Below, piece by piece: positions 33,915-44,509 of a stretch of 64,000 bases of DNA. This DNA is from Sialis fuliginosa. Taxonomy: Eukaryota > Arthropoda > Insecta > Megaloptera > Sialidae. The notes below the pieces were generated by a model that did not search any database, was not told where the DNA came from, and saw only the letters and a program-made list of their open reading frames with translations. The position numbers were made by a program, and so were the translations under genes. Each line of letters starts with the position of its first letter. Positions within the stretch are counted from its first letter, which is position 1. Location of the stretch: the NCBI GenBank assembly GCA_961205875.1, contig OY540821.1:10106001-10170000 (forward strand), read 5' to 3'.

Positions 33915-34920
33915 TTTTAAGATTGTATTAATAATTCTTATCACATATTAATTTTATTCAAAAAAGCACGTAGAATAAAAATAATGTGAAATAATTAACA
34001 ATGAATAAAATAAAAAAGGTTATATATTCCTATATATATACACAAAAGTATAACCCTCTCTTTTGGCCAAAGGTAAAAAATAGGTGAATTTTCAAAAAAA
34101 TTTAATTAATATAAAAAAATAAATTTTACTCATTAAAATTTTTAATACCTTAGAAGTAATATGTATGTACATATATATAAAACTTTTTTTATTTAAAATA
34201 TAATGTGTTTACGTATTGCTTGTATACAAACATTGCTTTATTTTTATTTTTATAAAACATATTTGTATGGGGAAATATTTTATAGATTGAATTTTGCCTT
34301 TTATCTTTTTATAAACAAGTTTATTTGCTTCTGTCACATAATATTTCATGATTTATGTATGTAATGGGTACTACATAATCTGAAAATATTATCGTTATTT
34401 CCATATACTTATTTAATGAGCATTTCTAAAAATATTTTCGGCCTTAAGTTTATTTTTGTTTCGTTATTATAGCATTTATATTTTATAATAAGAAGCATAT
34501 GTACCTTTTTCTAAGAATATATTTTTTGCGTAGGTAATATTGAGTGTCCCAAAAAAACAATGAATGACAATTGATTAAATGAATAAATTCTCTCATTTAA
34601 AAATAAATGTCGAGTAATAATTATACAAGCTGATAACTTTAATAAACAAAATCTAGTAAATATTGACTGTATTTGAAAAAAGGCAGAATTATAAAAACCA
34701 ATCTACTCGTAGAATTAATAGATAGTGAAAACTGGAGAATCTATCTATATGCAAATGAAAAAATCTTTATCAATTAAACGTTCTGATTCTAATTACCCAA
34801 GAATTTATGAAAATCCATTCTTTTAATTCAAATAGGAAACTGAAAGTCAAATACATTAATGAAAAAATTAAAAATGCATTCTTCTTGAATTCCCTAACAA
34901 TTAACACAACCTCTTGATGT
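33915..34920. other. AT-rich unassigned sequence
   Basis: No gene or structured repeat is supported in this roughly 1 kb AT-rich stretch. Confidence 0.45.
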
Positions 34921-34929
34921 CAGCATGTA

Positions 34930-35469
34930 CAGTAGGGTGTTTTTGTAGTTTTTTTAAATTTTTATTTTTTTCGGTCTCATTGGCCTATGTTTTAGCTTTT
35001 GATTAAAAGTTATTTGTGCCAAAATTTCAATCTTGTAGATCAAACTTGTGAACGGCGCAAACCGAGTCTTTTTTTCATTTGATTAACATGGGAAAAATTA
35101 CTTTTTTACTTATGCGTGAATAGTTCGTTGAAAATTTAATTTAATTTTATTTCTTATAGGAGCATATTATAGAGAATTAAATTTCCTACAAAAAAGATCT
35201 TTAGTGCTCAATTCATAGATCCAGTATTTTTAAATATATGTTCGTTTAATCATTATCATAAAAAGTAAAATCCAATTTTTGAGATCATTTTTAAATAAAC
35301 ATATCTTTAAAATCACTGGATTAATGAACTAAGCACTTAATTCAAGTTAATCAAATTGAGAAAAGACTCGGTTTGCACCATCAACAGGTTTGATCTACAA
35401 ATTTGAAATTTTGGGACAACTAATTTTTGATCCAAAGCTAAAATTAAAATTTAAAAAAATACCCTAATG
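34930..35469. mobile_element. TA-flanked foldback element (540 bp)
   Basis: The left end is CAGTAGGGTGTTTTTGTAG. The right end inverted reads CATTAGGGTATTTTTTTAA. The arms continue with GTAGATCAAACTTGTGAACG and CGCAAACCGAGTC on the left, and their complements (GACTCGGTTTGCACCATCAA, AGGTTTGATCTACAAATTTG) on the right. A strong inner hairpin sits around 35240-35310. TA lies immediately outside both ends (34928-34929, 35470-35471). This fits a Tc1/mariner-mobilised foldback. A relative lies at 46587-47082. Confidence 0.8.
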
Positions 35470-35479
35470 TACAGTTATT

Positions 35480-36190
35480 ATTTAAAACAATATTTTTTTG
35501 GTATCAAATATAGTTTTTGGAATTACGATCTATCCTGTTAATTAATTAAACGGGACCACTGTAGATTTTATAAATTATCTATTTAAAATTAATTCCCGCC
35601 TACTTAAACACTTAAAGAGATAATTCCTTTAGTTTTATAAAAAAAAGCTTATATATTAAATGTAACTTTAATTAATTTCGTCTAAATGAATACGACTGAA
35701 TCAGTTAATCCCATATTCAATTATAAACTCAAAACGTATCTCTAATCACTTAGGTTCCATTTTATTCCATATTGCATTTTCCAATTTTCATTAATAAAAC
35801 AATTGTCTCGAAATTCTAGTTTTTAAGAAAATTGGAGTCTAAATCCCCCTCCCACGAAATCTGCTCGGCATCTTATTTTTATAGAAAAAAACGCACCTAA
35901 CTTTAGCTTAATATATTTGTTTTAATCATTTCTAGAAGCGAAAAAATCTAAAGCGAAGGTATTTTTTTGTCTTATAACAAAGGGTATGATTCTGTGACTT
36001 TTACTGTGTGCCTATATTCACAGTGATGCAACTGTGGTATCATACATTATCGGTAGCTTAATCTATTTTTCATTCAAACTTTTATTCATTTCTTCAGCCT
36101 TTTCTTTAATTAAGTTTTCATACTTTTTTTTGTTTTATCTGTTCTTTATGGTTGAAGAAGTGATCTAACATAAGATAATTAACCACACTC
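35480..36190. other. AT-rich unassigned sequence
   Basis: No gene or structured repeat is supported. Confidence 0.45.
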
Positions 36191-36195
36191 TATAC

Positions 36196-36970
36196 CAGTG
36201 GTTCTAAAAAGTGACATTCTATTATCAAAATCACCCAAATTAAAGAAATTGCAGAAATTTTTATAGAATTTTGAAAAATTGAAAAGTGCAAAAGTATAGT
36301 TTAATTTCTGTTGCATTTTCTAAACATTTCTAATGTTTAGAAACAAGTTCTTGTTTAAGGGATCAATATTAGATTAATTTATAAAGAAAATGTCAAATGC
36401 GAGTCGAGTCATGTGTATTAATGTTCCGTACCATATGGATTCTCAATTTATTCGTTTATTTCAATTAAATTTAATTTTAGAGAAACTGAGAACCAGAAGG
36501 TCTGTATTAAATAATTCATCTATAAAAAAAACAGAATGCTCCAATGTTATACTAGATAATTTTGAAAAATATAATAATAAATACAATATTTAAACTTAAT
36601 TCAAAGTGAAATTATTTTTTATGTTATTATTAGAGATTGGAAAAATTGTTGTTATTCTCAATGAAATAGTTACTAGTTGAATTTTTTTTAGGAAAATAGT
36701 AAATAATTTTTTTTACGATTTAATAAGAATTAGTGCAAACGAAGCAGTAAAAAGTGTTTAATAGTTTAAAAATAGTTGAAAAGGTAGTTGCAAATAGTTG
36801 ATTTCAAATTGTGTTCAATCAAATGGTGGAGATATGTAATAAAAATTACAATAAATGCATTTTTACGCAATAGTTGAAAATTTTCCAATTTCTAGTTATT
36901 ATTTATGTGCGGCCCTCGAATAATTTTAGGTTGTATATGCGGCCCGTGGAGCAATTTGGGTTGGCCAGGC
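36196..36970. other. Region bounded by two unrelated hAT-like ends
   Basis: CAGTGGTTCTAAAAAGTGAC starts at 36196. At 36903-36972 lies TGCGGCCCTCGAATAATTTT through GCGGCCCGTGGAGCAATTTG to GGTTGGCCAGGCCTG, which inverted reads CAGGCCTGGCCAACC and GGGCCGCA, a familiar hAT nonautonomous opening. The two termini differ in sequence and no shared 8-bp duplication flanks them, so they are more likely two separate relics than one element. The frame at 36390-36593 has no recognisable domain. Confidence 0.4.
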
Positions 36971-36979
36971 CTGATATAT

Positions 36980-37480
36980 AATATAAATAAGTGCTTGATT
37001 CAAACCCCAACTAAAATACGTAACTAAAAAATCACCATTAACAAAGTTAACTTTTAACCACTGCTTCTTACATAAATTACAACAAATAAATCATATTGGT
37101 ACGCGGCAGAAAGCTGTGAAAATTTTCGAAAAACACATCAATCAACAAAACCCGCGTGTAAACAATGCCGTCGATGTAATTTTGCAATTAAAACTTTATT
37201 CATTACCATTTTCATTCGTCATTAATAATAATAATTATATGCAATTTACTGTGCAGAGAGAACTCTAATTAGAATCGTTATCTTGCTCGCGCGCTGGTCA
37301 ACGCGTTGATTTATTTATCTACAAATGAATGTATTAAATTCTGTTACTACAGCAACACGGTTGGACACCCCTTTCAACGTATTTACATCTCTAACGCAAG
37401 GAAAGTGAAGGCTCGTCGTAGCGAAAACTGTTACCATTTAGCTCCGAAATAAATATCATTCAAGTATACGGGAAAAATGC
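36980..37480. other. Unassigned sequence
   Basis: No gene or repeat is supported. The local base composition is slightly more GC-rich (CTTGCTCGCGCGCTGGTCAA near 37282). Confidence 0.4.
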
Positions 37481-37486
37481 ACGTCT

Positions 37487-37799
37487 GAACAAAAAACGGA
37501 TTGGTTGATTCATGGAATTTCTGGTGGAATGTAGCAGAAATTAAAATAATGTCATTTTTTAAGCGTGTAAGGAAGTGAGAAAGAAGTAACTAGAAAGAGA
37601 TAGAAACTAGTGACCAGGTTAACCAAATAACTTTTATGTTCACTTCATGTTGAGCGTTTCTACCAGAACACTAGTTTCTATCTCTTTCTGGTTACTTCTT
37701 TCTCACTTTCTTACACATTTAAAAAATGACATTCTTTAAATTTCTGGTACATTCCACCAGAAATTCCATGAACCAACCAATCAAAGATCGTTGTTCAAT
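37487..37799. mobile_element. Foldback element (~313 bp)
   Basis: The left arm GATTGGTTGATTCATGGAAT, TTCTGGTGGAATGTA, AATGTCATTTTTTAA and GAGAAAGAAGTAACTAGAAA, GAGATAGAAACTAGTG pairs with the right arm over about 125 bp. The right arm reads CACTAGTTTCTATCTCTTTC, TTACTTCTTTCTCAC, AAAATGACATTC, TACATTCCACCAGAAATTCC, ATGAACCAACCAATC. Only about one base in ten differs between arms. A roughly 60-bp unpaired loop lies at 37615-37670. The outer boundary is approximate and no target duplication was read. The open frame at 37726-37947 starts inside the right arm and is not a gene. Confidence 0.75.
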
Positions 37800-37984
37800 G
37801 TTTTTGGTCAGTAGTGAAAGTGACCTTTGTTTCATATTTCATATCGAAAAAACTATTTTCTTAATATTTGTAAAAAATCATAACCGAACTATATCATTTC
37901 TAACAAATTATATTATACCGTTAATTTTTGAAGTTATATTCCTGTAGGCGCAATGTGAAATATTTTTTACTATCAATTTTATAA

Positions 37985-38272
37985 TAAAACCGATTTAAAA
38001 AAACACTTAAAAATACTTATAAATTATTATTAATAATAAAATTTAACATTTAAAAAAAAAATTATTTTTTCCCTTTTGAGTGACGTGTTTTCAAAGTCCA
38101 TTATCAGATTTTGATAAAATTTATATGAGATCATTTTGGGAGTATACTCTTTCAAACAAACAAAAATCATGCAAATCGATGCATATTTGTCTGAGTTCTG
38201 CCCGAACATACACAAAAAATATATATTGTCGAATTGAGAAGCCCCTTCTTTTCTAAAATCGATTAAAAATAT
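37985..38272 (+). repeat. Repeat B copy
   Basis: TCCCTTTTGAGTGACGTGTT, TTCAAAGTCCATTATCAGAT, TTTTGATAAAATTTATATGA, GGGAGTATACTCTTTCAAAC, ATGCATATTTGTCTGAGTTC, GCCCGAACATACACAAAAAA and TTCTAAAATCGATTAAAAAT occur in repeat B order. The first GAAGTCGGTT box is degraded (AAAACCGATTTAAAAAAAC is an inverted remnant). Confidence 0.65.
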
Positions 38273-38279
38273 AAAATAA

Positions 38280-40015
38280 AGAAAATTCAGTGAAAATCGC
38301 GGATCGATAAATTACCTGGCACATGCAGGTACAATATCAATAGTAAATTTTAAAATTCCTAAAAACAAATCATGATAATTAGTGCTATAAACTTCACACA
38401 ACAAAATTCCTTAAAATCATAAATAATCGTTATAAATTATGTACAACCAAATCGAATACATTTGTTTCTGTGATGTGGTATGTGCTTATTGGACAATCAG
38501 TAATTAATATCCCCTTCCCTGCATCGCCACCATTAACATATTGCTTGTTTTAAAGTACAAGTATAAAGCATTCAAAAATAAAAATAAAATAACGAATTTA
38601 TTTAATTTAAAAATATCACTGCACGTCAAGACGAGATCAAGACCGAAACAAGGCTGTCTTAAATTCGAACGAGACGATATCAGCTTTATGAATAAGTCTC
38701 GGCTTAAACGCTTTTAAAACATAGTAAAAATTAACTTAAATTGATTCTTAATTGATACATATAAATTTTAGTATACATTGAAGAACCATTTTTTAAATTC
38801 CAAAACAAATCCATAGAATTAATACCCCGTTCAAAATACTTGTTAGCTAACAAAAATTATTTTATTACTCTCCATTAATTAAACAAGATTTTTTGTGCAG
38901 AGGGGTGGGAAGGGGTTAAAGGTGTTACATACATGAACTGTTTTTTTAAATTAATTATTTTAAAATACGTTAATTGAAACCACTGTCGGCTTTTGTAATT
39001 GCTTTTTCATATATTATTATTTCAATTAAAATTTTCTAATTAATATTACTAAGCTACTACTAATAAATATCAAAAAACTCACTTGAAAAAAAAGGGTGAG
39101 GTCACTTAATACTTACATATTCTTACAAAGAAGAGGGGAGTTGAAAATTTATAAAAATCACTCTTATATAATGAATATACGCCCCCATAATACTAGACAA
39201 TATTTATTTAATGAAATTTTCCTTTAATAATGTACTTATACATTTGCAACCAACGTTTCTATCAATCTATCTATCCATAGTATAAAACAATCTGTCTGTG
39301 CACGATTTTTTAAATAATTACTAAACTGATTTTATTCCGGTTTTCACTAATGAATAGAGTGTTTCACGAGGAAGATTTAATTTGTGGATATTTTGTGTAA
39401 ATTTCATGAAGTTAGAAAAAAAATCATCAGAGAGGTATGATCGCGTGCACACCGTAAATAGTTAGCGATAAAAATTTTATCCCCAAGTAACACTAGGTCC
39501 AATACCTTCGTATTTAATAAAGTTATATCTACAAGATACAGAACAATCACATCAAATGATCATAGAATAGCTTTTAAAAATTAATCAAGCACTAATTGAA
39601 TATAAAAAGAGTTATATACCCACAAAAATATAACGTATAAATGATGAAATAACCTTTTTTCATTGATGGAGATGTGTTTTTTATTTTCACGAGAGCTAAA
39701 TCAGATAATACCTAAATTCATTGAAATGATTCGTGTAAAAATACAGCTTTCGGATAGGAAAAAATGTTAAAATATGTAAATGTATGCTCTTGTTTTTTAA
39801 TACGGACATAGTCCCTGAATATTCATATATGCCTGCGTTAAAATGTCCGCTTAAATAACGAAAGTGTTGATATTTTTTTTAATAAACAGGATGAAATTCT
39901 CTGCCCTTTAGTAGCAAAATTAATATATTCCATTCTCGGTATTGTACGTTTTTATTTTATACTGAAAAAAACTGAATTGTTGCTGTTACTGAAAAAAATA
40001 TAGTCGATTCATAAT
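38280..40015. other. AT-rich unassigned sequence
   Basis: About 1.7 kb with no gene supported. CAAGACGAGATCAAGACCG near 38626 echoes a motif near 17234. A short phrase near 39310-39420 (TAATTACTAAACTGATTTTA) loosely resembles a retroelement-tail box. Confidence 0.4.
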
Positions 40016-40019
40016 CGTG

Positions 40020-40255
40020 CTTCCTTAATATGTATAAAGCTCAATGTCTCTCTGTCCGTCTGTCTGTCCGTTAGTGCGCTTAACACTCGAGAACCACTTA
40101 TCTGATTTACGTGGTTTCTTTTTTAATTCATAGGTACATTCTCTTACCAGGTTATAGGGAATATTTTGTTACGTTAGGTAACATAACAACTAAGCAGTGA
40201 CGATAATAGTAAATCAAGTCGGAAAAAAATTTAAAATACTGAAAACTTTTATTAT
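40020..40255 (-). repeat. Repeat D copy (minus), header missing
   Basis: On the plus strand it reads TTAATATGTATAAAGCTCAA, a (GTCTGTC)n block, GTTAGTGCGCTTAACACTCG, AGAACCACTTATCTGATTTA, CGTAACAAAATA-type sequence inverted, CAGTGACGATAATAGTAAAT and CAAGTCGGAAAAAA. These are reverse complements of the D body at 29850-30060. The GC-rich header is not recognisable beyond 40255. Confidence 0.7.
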
Positions 40256-40264
40256 TTAAACAAT

Positions 40265-41030
40265 TTTTCTCGTCACTAGAAAAACAATTATTAGACCCTA
40301 TAGAAAGTTCGTTGTAATGGTCAGTATAAAATATTATTTTTTATATAACTTCTCGAATTTCAGATAATGTGTCAAAAAACGTTGATTTCAATATCAGCCT
40401 TTACGTTTCCAAACCAAACCGATAGATGTCACTACTGTCCTACATTTTTAAATCGGAGATCAAACCATCCGAAAGAATAAAATATAAAAAGGGCCACGTA
40501 GTATCCTTTATGAAAAATCGATACCTGAATGCAGGGCTGGAACCAGATAGGGTAAAAATAAACCCAATTTTTTTGGTTTTTTTATTAAAATTAATGTCAC
40601 TGGCAAAAAATATTTTATCAATGTAATTTATTATGTTCTAAAGATTCTAAACAATTATAAGATGGGTATTATCGTCTAGGAAACAAATTTTGAAACCTTT
40701 ACGGGGATTTTTTGACGGAAAAATATATAAAACATGGCAAATTTGAATTAAATTGGTTCAGTAGATTTTGAAATATTATGTCAACCATTTTCGATAAAAA
40801 AGCATCCAAAATTTATGAATATATATAATACCTGTCTACTGTCTATTCAATGCTATACATTAGAGATACTCCAGTAAGAGTTATGAGAGCGTTGCAATTT
40901 TTAGCAAAACCGGAAGTGACGCGATTTATTAAAAAATTCATTTATGTATTATTTTTAGCTGACATAAAAAATGTATTAAATATATTTTAAATTATTGATT
41001 GATAAAATAAGAAAATAAGGCTATGAGTGA
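40265..41030. other. AT-rich unassigned sequence
   Basis: GAGATACTCCAGTAAGAGTT and ATTTTTAGCAAAACCGGAAG (about 40862-40915) are an inverted relative of the block at 31085-31134. A GGTTCAGTAGATTTTGAAAT phrase near 40755 resembles a retroelement tail box. The frame at 40426-40626 has no recognisable domain. Confidence 0.4.
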
Positions 41031-41034
41031 GAAT

Positions 41035-41250
41035 TGGCCACTTCCATCAATCAGAAATCGGGGTGCCCATTACTGGGGAAAAACATGAACAAAATAAAAA
41101 GCTATAATATAAAAAATATATATATTTACGAACTGATTTAATAAAGAGGTACTTGTTGATTTAGTAACATGAGTTCATGAAAATTACAAAAAGAAGCACA
41201 TAATTCCCAAAAAAAAACAATGTACTTTTTTCTTAAGGTGGCCAAGACTT
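41035..41250 (+). repeat. Repeat H copy 3, truncated
   Basis: GGTGCCCATTACTGGGGAAA, AACATGAACAAAATAAAAAG, TATATATTTACGAACTGATT, TAATAAAGAGGTACTTGTTG and TTCTTAAGGTGGCCAAGACT match the second half of repeat H. The first half is replaced by unrelated sequence. Confidence 0.6.
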
Positions 41251-41254
41251 CGTC

Positions 41255-41830
41255 AATTTTGAAAATTGAGGAATATAGTTTTAGACAAATATTTATTAAT
41301 AAAATGAAAAATAATCGATATTTTCAAATTTCCGTATTTACCCCACACAAGAGCCGACACTGTATGACATACACACGTTATAAGCGAGAAACTTCCGAAT
41401 CATTGAATGTGTCACTAGGTTTTTGTGTTTCTTGCGGTTTTATTATTTCTGAAGCGAAACGTCAAATTTGAATACGCCAAAAAACCGAGTGCGAAGTTGA
41501 TATTTCATATTGTCACAATACCTGCCAGCTCGATACACATGTGTGTATTGTTTGCTACGTTGTTCCGCTGTTGTTTTGTTTGTAAATTGGTGCTGTGTAA
41601 TAACCAGGGGTGGCTCGTTACAAAATATAATATTTAAATTGTTATTGCTAGGGAAAATATTTGTGCAGCATTTCGAACGTGATTTCGTCAATATATTAGA
41701 GTGTGAATATCAAACCGAATTTTTTAGTAGTAATTCAGATGCTTAACTGACTAACTACATGAGAAATATACTATATTGTTCTGAGTTTTTTTCTTTCTTG
41801 TATTTAAATAGATATTTTTATGGCAAATTG
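41255..41830. other. Higher-complexity unassigned block with a hAT-like end
   Basis: Sequence at about 41340-41640 is less AT-rich than its surroundings and carries several overlapping short frames on both strands, none with a recognisable domain. CAGGGGTGGCTCGTTAC at 41605 resembles a hAT terminus. This could be an old element or an exon-like remnant; I cannot decide. Confidence 0.35.
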
Positions 41831-41832
41831 AA

Positions 41833-42265
41833 ATTTGATGCATGAAAAAAATTGTGTTTTCGATTTCGTTAAGACACAAGCTTATTTTATAGAAAAGTTA
41901 AAATTTTCAAATCGCAGATCTGTATCTCAAACCGTTCGTGAGATATGGCTTCCAAAAGTTTTAGTTTTTTTCAAAATTTTTTAGAAAAATAACCGTAACT
42001 TTTGAACAAGTGATCGGATTGAATTTTAGTTGACGGAATTGACATGTATTCTACTTTAAATTTCGAGAAAAAAATTTTCATCGAAAATTGAAAAAATTCC
42101 AAGGGGTATACCTTAAAAAAAATGTCGATTTTTGACGAAATTTGTCAAATTTTAAAGTATTATATCTGTCTTTATATAGATTTCGACATACTGATTTTAA
42201 ATCCGTCAACAAAAATCAAATCTTTCCACCCGTTCAAAAATTACGGTTATTCAAAAATTTCAAAA
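41833..42265. mobile_element. Repeat A foldback, right end missing
   Basis: The left arm TTTCGATTTCGTTAAGACAC, AAATCGCAGATCTGTATCTC, AAACCGTTCGTGAGATATGG and TTTTAGTTGACGGAATTGAC, and the partial right arm ATTTTAAATCCGTCAACAAA and CCCGTTCAAAAATTACGG, match the palindrome at 43301-44019. The distal part of the right arm is gone. The centre carries AAGGGGTATACCTTAAAAAA, shared with 43301-44019. Confidence 0.7.
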
Positions 42266-42269
42266 TGCT

Positions 42270-42900
42270 CGTAACTTTTGAAAGGATGTGTGAGCTATTA
42301 AATATTCTTGAAATAATGACCAGTTGCTCTTAATAGAGCAGTATGTCTATTAAAAAAAATAGTTAAAAAATATATAGGTTAAATTAGGCGACATTCCGGC
42401 ATTCATTCGGCAACCCAGCTTGTAGAATATACATATGTTATATTTTAATAATAAATTATCATTCATTAATAAATGTAACCATATACATACCAAAATAAAT
42501 CATAGTTTAGAATAATATATATTCACGTATAATTACCGCCCATTACTCTACTAATTAATAGTTCATGTGCCATTCAATTATATTATCAAATAACAGTTTT
42601 TAAATATATATAAACACATTGCTGTACAACCTGCGGAAGCATTATTATTTATTAATAATAAATATATTTATACATAACTAATTTTAGTGATTGGTGTATT
42701 AATATTACAATAGATTTTAAGCAATAATTATTTAAACAGTGCCATTTAGTATTTGAATATTAATTATTTACATTTAAAATGCAAATGATCATACGTTATT
42801 ACTCGTAATTTTGTGATTAAATAAGGTAAGTATGATAATTTCAAACAAAGTGCTTTTAGGAGGAATATAATATTGAATGGATGAATAGTTTTTTAATTTT
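42270..42900. other. AT-rich unassigned sequence
   Basis: No gene or structured repeat is supported. Confidence 0.45.
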
Positions 42901-42904
42901 CTGT

Positions 42905-43100
42905 ATTAGGGTGATCCACTGTTTTTTGAAAATAAAATTAACTTTTCCCTGTCCACAGATTCAAAATTCCCTGACCACAAAAAGTTCGGGGGCAAGAAGT
43001 GATTGAGGGACCCCCAGAATGTGGAAACAAATTTGAAGACCTTTTTTTGCTCGTCAACTTAAATTTATACACTTTTTTCTTCTTCACTGACATCCCAGAA
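42905..43100 (+). mobile_element. Diverged relative of the ACAGGGTGTCC MITE
   Basis: TAGGGTGATCCACTGTTTTT, TGAAAATAAAATTAACTTTT, CAAAATTCCCTGACCAC and TTTGAAGACCTTTTTTTGCT correspond in order to the left two-thirds of the element at 15208-15483. The right terminal repeat is not recognisable. Confidence 0.55.
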
Positions 43101-43110
43101 TTTATAATAA

Positions 43111-43175
43111 ACTAGCTGGACCCGCGCGGCTTCGCTCCCGTAGACTACGGAATTATTGTTTAGGATTTAAAAAGC
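43111..43175 (+). repeat. Repeat D header fragment
   Basis: AACTAGCTGGACCCGCGCGG followed by CTTCGCTCCCGTAGACTACG, GAATTATTGTTTAGGATTTA reproduces the D header. The sequence then departs, so this is a 3'-truncated copy. Confidence 0.7.
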
Positions 43176-43300
43176 ATATTTTGTCAATCCTCCCCGTCCT
43201 ATTAACAAAAAAAACTAGTTTATGAAACACCTTAAGCTCAAGCTTTTACTTTTTTAAATAAATTCGTATATATTTATTATATTATATATATATTATTATA

Positions 43301-44019
43301 TATTTTCTAGTATTTTAGTCGATATTTGTGTGACGAGTATAGGAAATTTCACTAAAAAATTTCGAATTTTTGATTTCGTTAAAAGTATGTTTCTTGTATA
43401 GAAAATGACGTGAAAAGTTGAAATTTTCAAACCGCAGGTCTGTATCTCAAACCGTTCTCGAGATATAGCCTCTCAAAGTTTCAATTTTTTCAAATTTTTG
43501 GAGAAAAAAGGCCATAACTTTTGAACGCGTGGTCGGAATTGATTTTAGTTGACGGATTTGAAATCAGCGTGTCAAAATCTATATAATGACATGTATAATA
43601 CTTTAAAATCCGACAAAAAAAATTTGATCAAAAATCAACATTTTTTTAAGGTATACCCCTTTGAATTTTTTCGATTTTTCACAAAAAAATTTTTTCTGAG
43701 TTTTAAGGTATTATACATGTCATTATATAGATTTTGACACGCTGATTCCAAATCTGTCAACTAAAATCAATTCTGACCACGCGTTCAAAAGTTATGGCCT
43801 TTTTTCTCCAAAAATTTGAAAAAATTGAAACTTTGAGAGGCTATATCTCGAGAACGGTTTGAGATACAAACCTGCGGTTTGAAACAAACAACTTTTCACG
43901 TCATTTTCTATACAATAAACATATTTTTAACGAAATCAAAAATTCTAAAATTTTTAGTGAAATTTCCTGCAGTGAACTTCAACTCGTCATACAAATATCG
44001 ACTAAAATACAAGAAAATA
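43301..44019. mobile_element. Repeat A foldback, best-preserved copy (719 bp)
   Basis: This is an almost complete palindrome: every block of the left arm recurs inverted in the right arm. Examples are TTTTAGTCGATATTTGTGTG, GATTTCGTTAAAAGTATGTT, GAAAATGACGTGAAAAGTTG, GAGATATAGCCTCTCAAAGT, TGGTCGGAATTGATTTTAGT and GTGTCAAAATCTATATAATG. The arms are about 345 bp with roughly 5-8% differences by eye. A short centre lies around AAGGTATACCCCTTTG. It has no coding capacity: the frame at 43549-43737 is internal to the palindrome. Related copies are at 8420-9130, 41833-42265 and 59461-59690. Target duplication is unclear (the flanks are AT-rich), so the superfamily is open. Confidence 0.85.
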
Positions 44020-44179
44020 AGACATAGAGGTATTATAGTTTTATAATTGAGCGTGTAAATTAATATTAAATGCTATTTTTGATTTTTGATTAAAATATTT
44101 GATTTGCGTATAAAGATGAATAATCTAATTATATTTTTAAATTATTTATTAACTGAAAACACAGATTTGTATTAATTTA

Positions 44180-44234
44180 CCCATAAAGAAAGGGAAGCAC
44201 CGCTTCCCCTGCTTCCATGGACACTTCACCACTG
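44180..44234 (-). mobile_element. hAT-like element end
   Basis: On the minus strand it reads CAGTGGTGAAGTGTCCATGG and AAGCAGGGGAAGCGGTGCTT followed by CCC. This is a familiar type of hAT nonautonomous terminus. The other end was not found. Confidence 0.45.
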
Positions 44235-44437
44235 GTTAAGATAATATTTAATTAACTGTAGACTGTACAAAGATGTACAGTTATTTTACTTCGATACTTA
44301 AATATGTCTACAAATGTACATTACTTACCTATACTTAAACATTTACAAAATATCTGACATGATGTATACAAGCTGGTTACGAAATATGAATACAATATGT
44401 TAGGATTTCCAATTAAAAAACGCATTTATTTTAATAC

Positions 44438-44505
44438 TAGCTGGGCCCGCGCGGCTTCGCTCGCGTGGACTACGGAATTATTGTTTAGGATTTAAAAAAT
44501 ATATA
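44438..44505 (+). repeat. Repeat D header fragment
   Basis: ACTAGCTGGGCCCGCGCGGC followed by TTCGCTCGCGTGGACTACGG and ATTATTGTTTAGGATTTAAA. After about 65 bp the match to the full D copy ends. Confidence 0.7.
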
Positions 44506-44509
44506 GTTG

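Noticed and set aside
36196..36972. A single 777-bp hAT element bounded by CAGTGGTTCT and CCAGGCCTG
   Set aside because: The two termini are not complementary and no 8-bp duplication matches across them.
41220..41746. Cluster of overlapping short frames, possible exon
   Set aside because: Frames on both strands compete, none shows a domain, and a hAT-like end sits inside. Kept only as an unassigned block.
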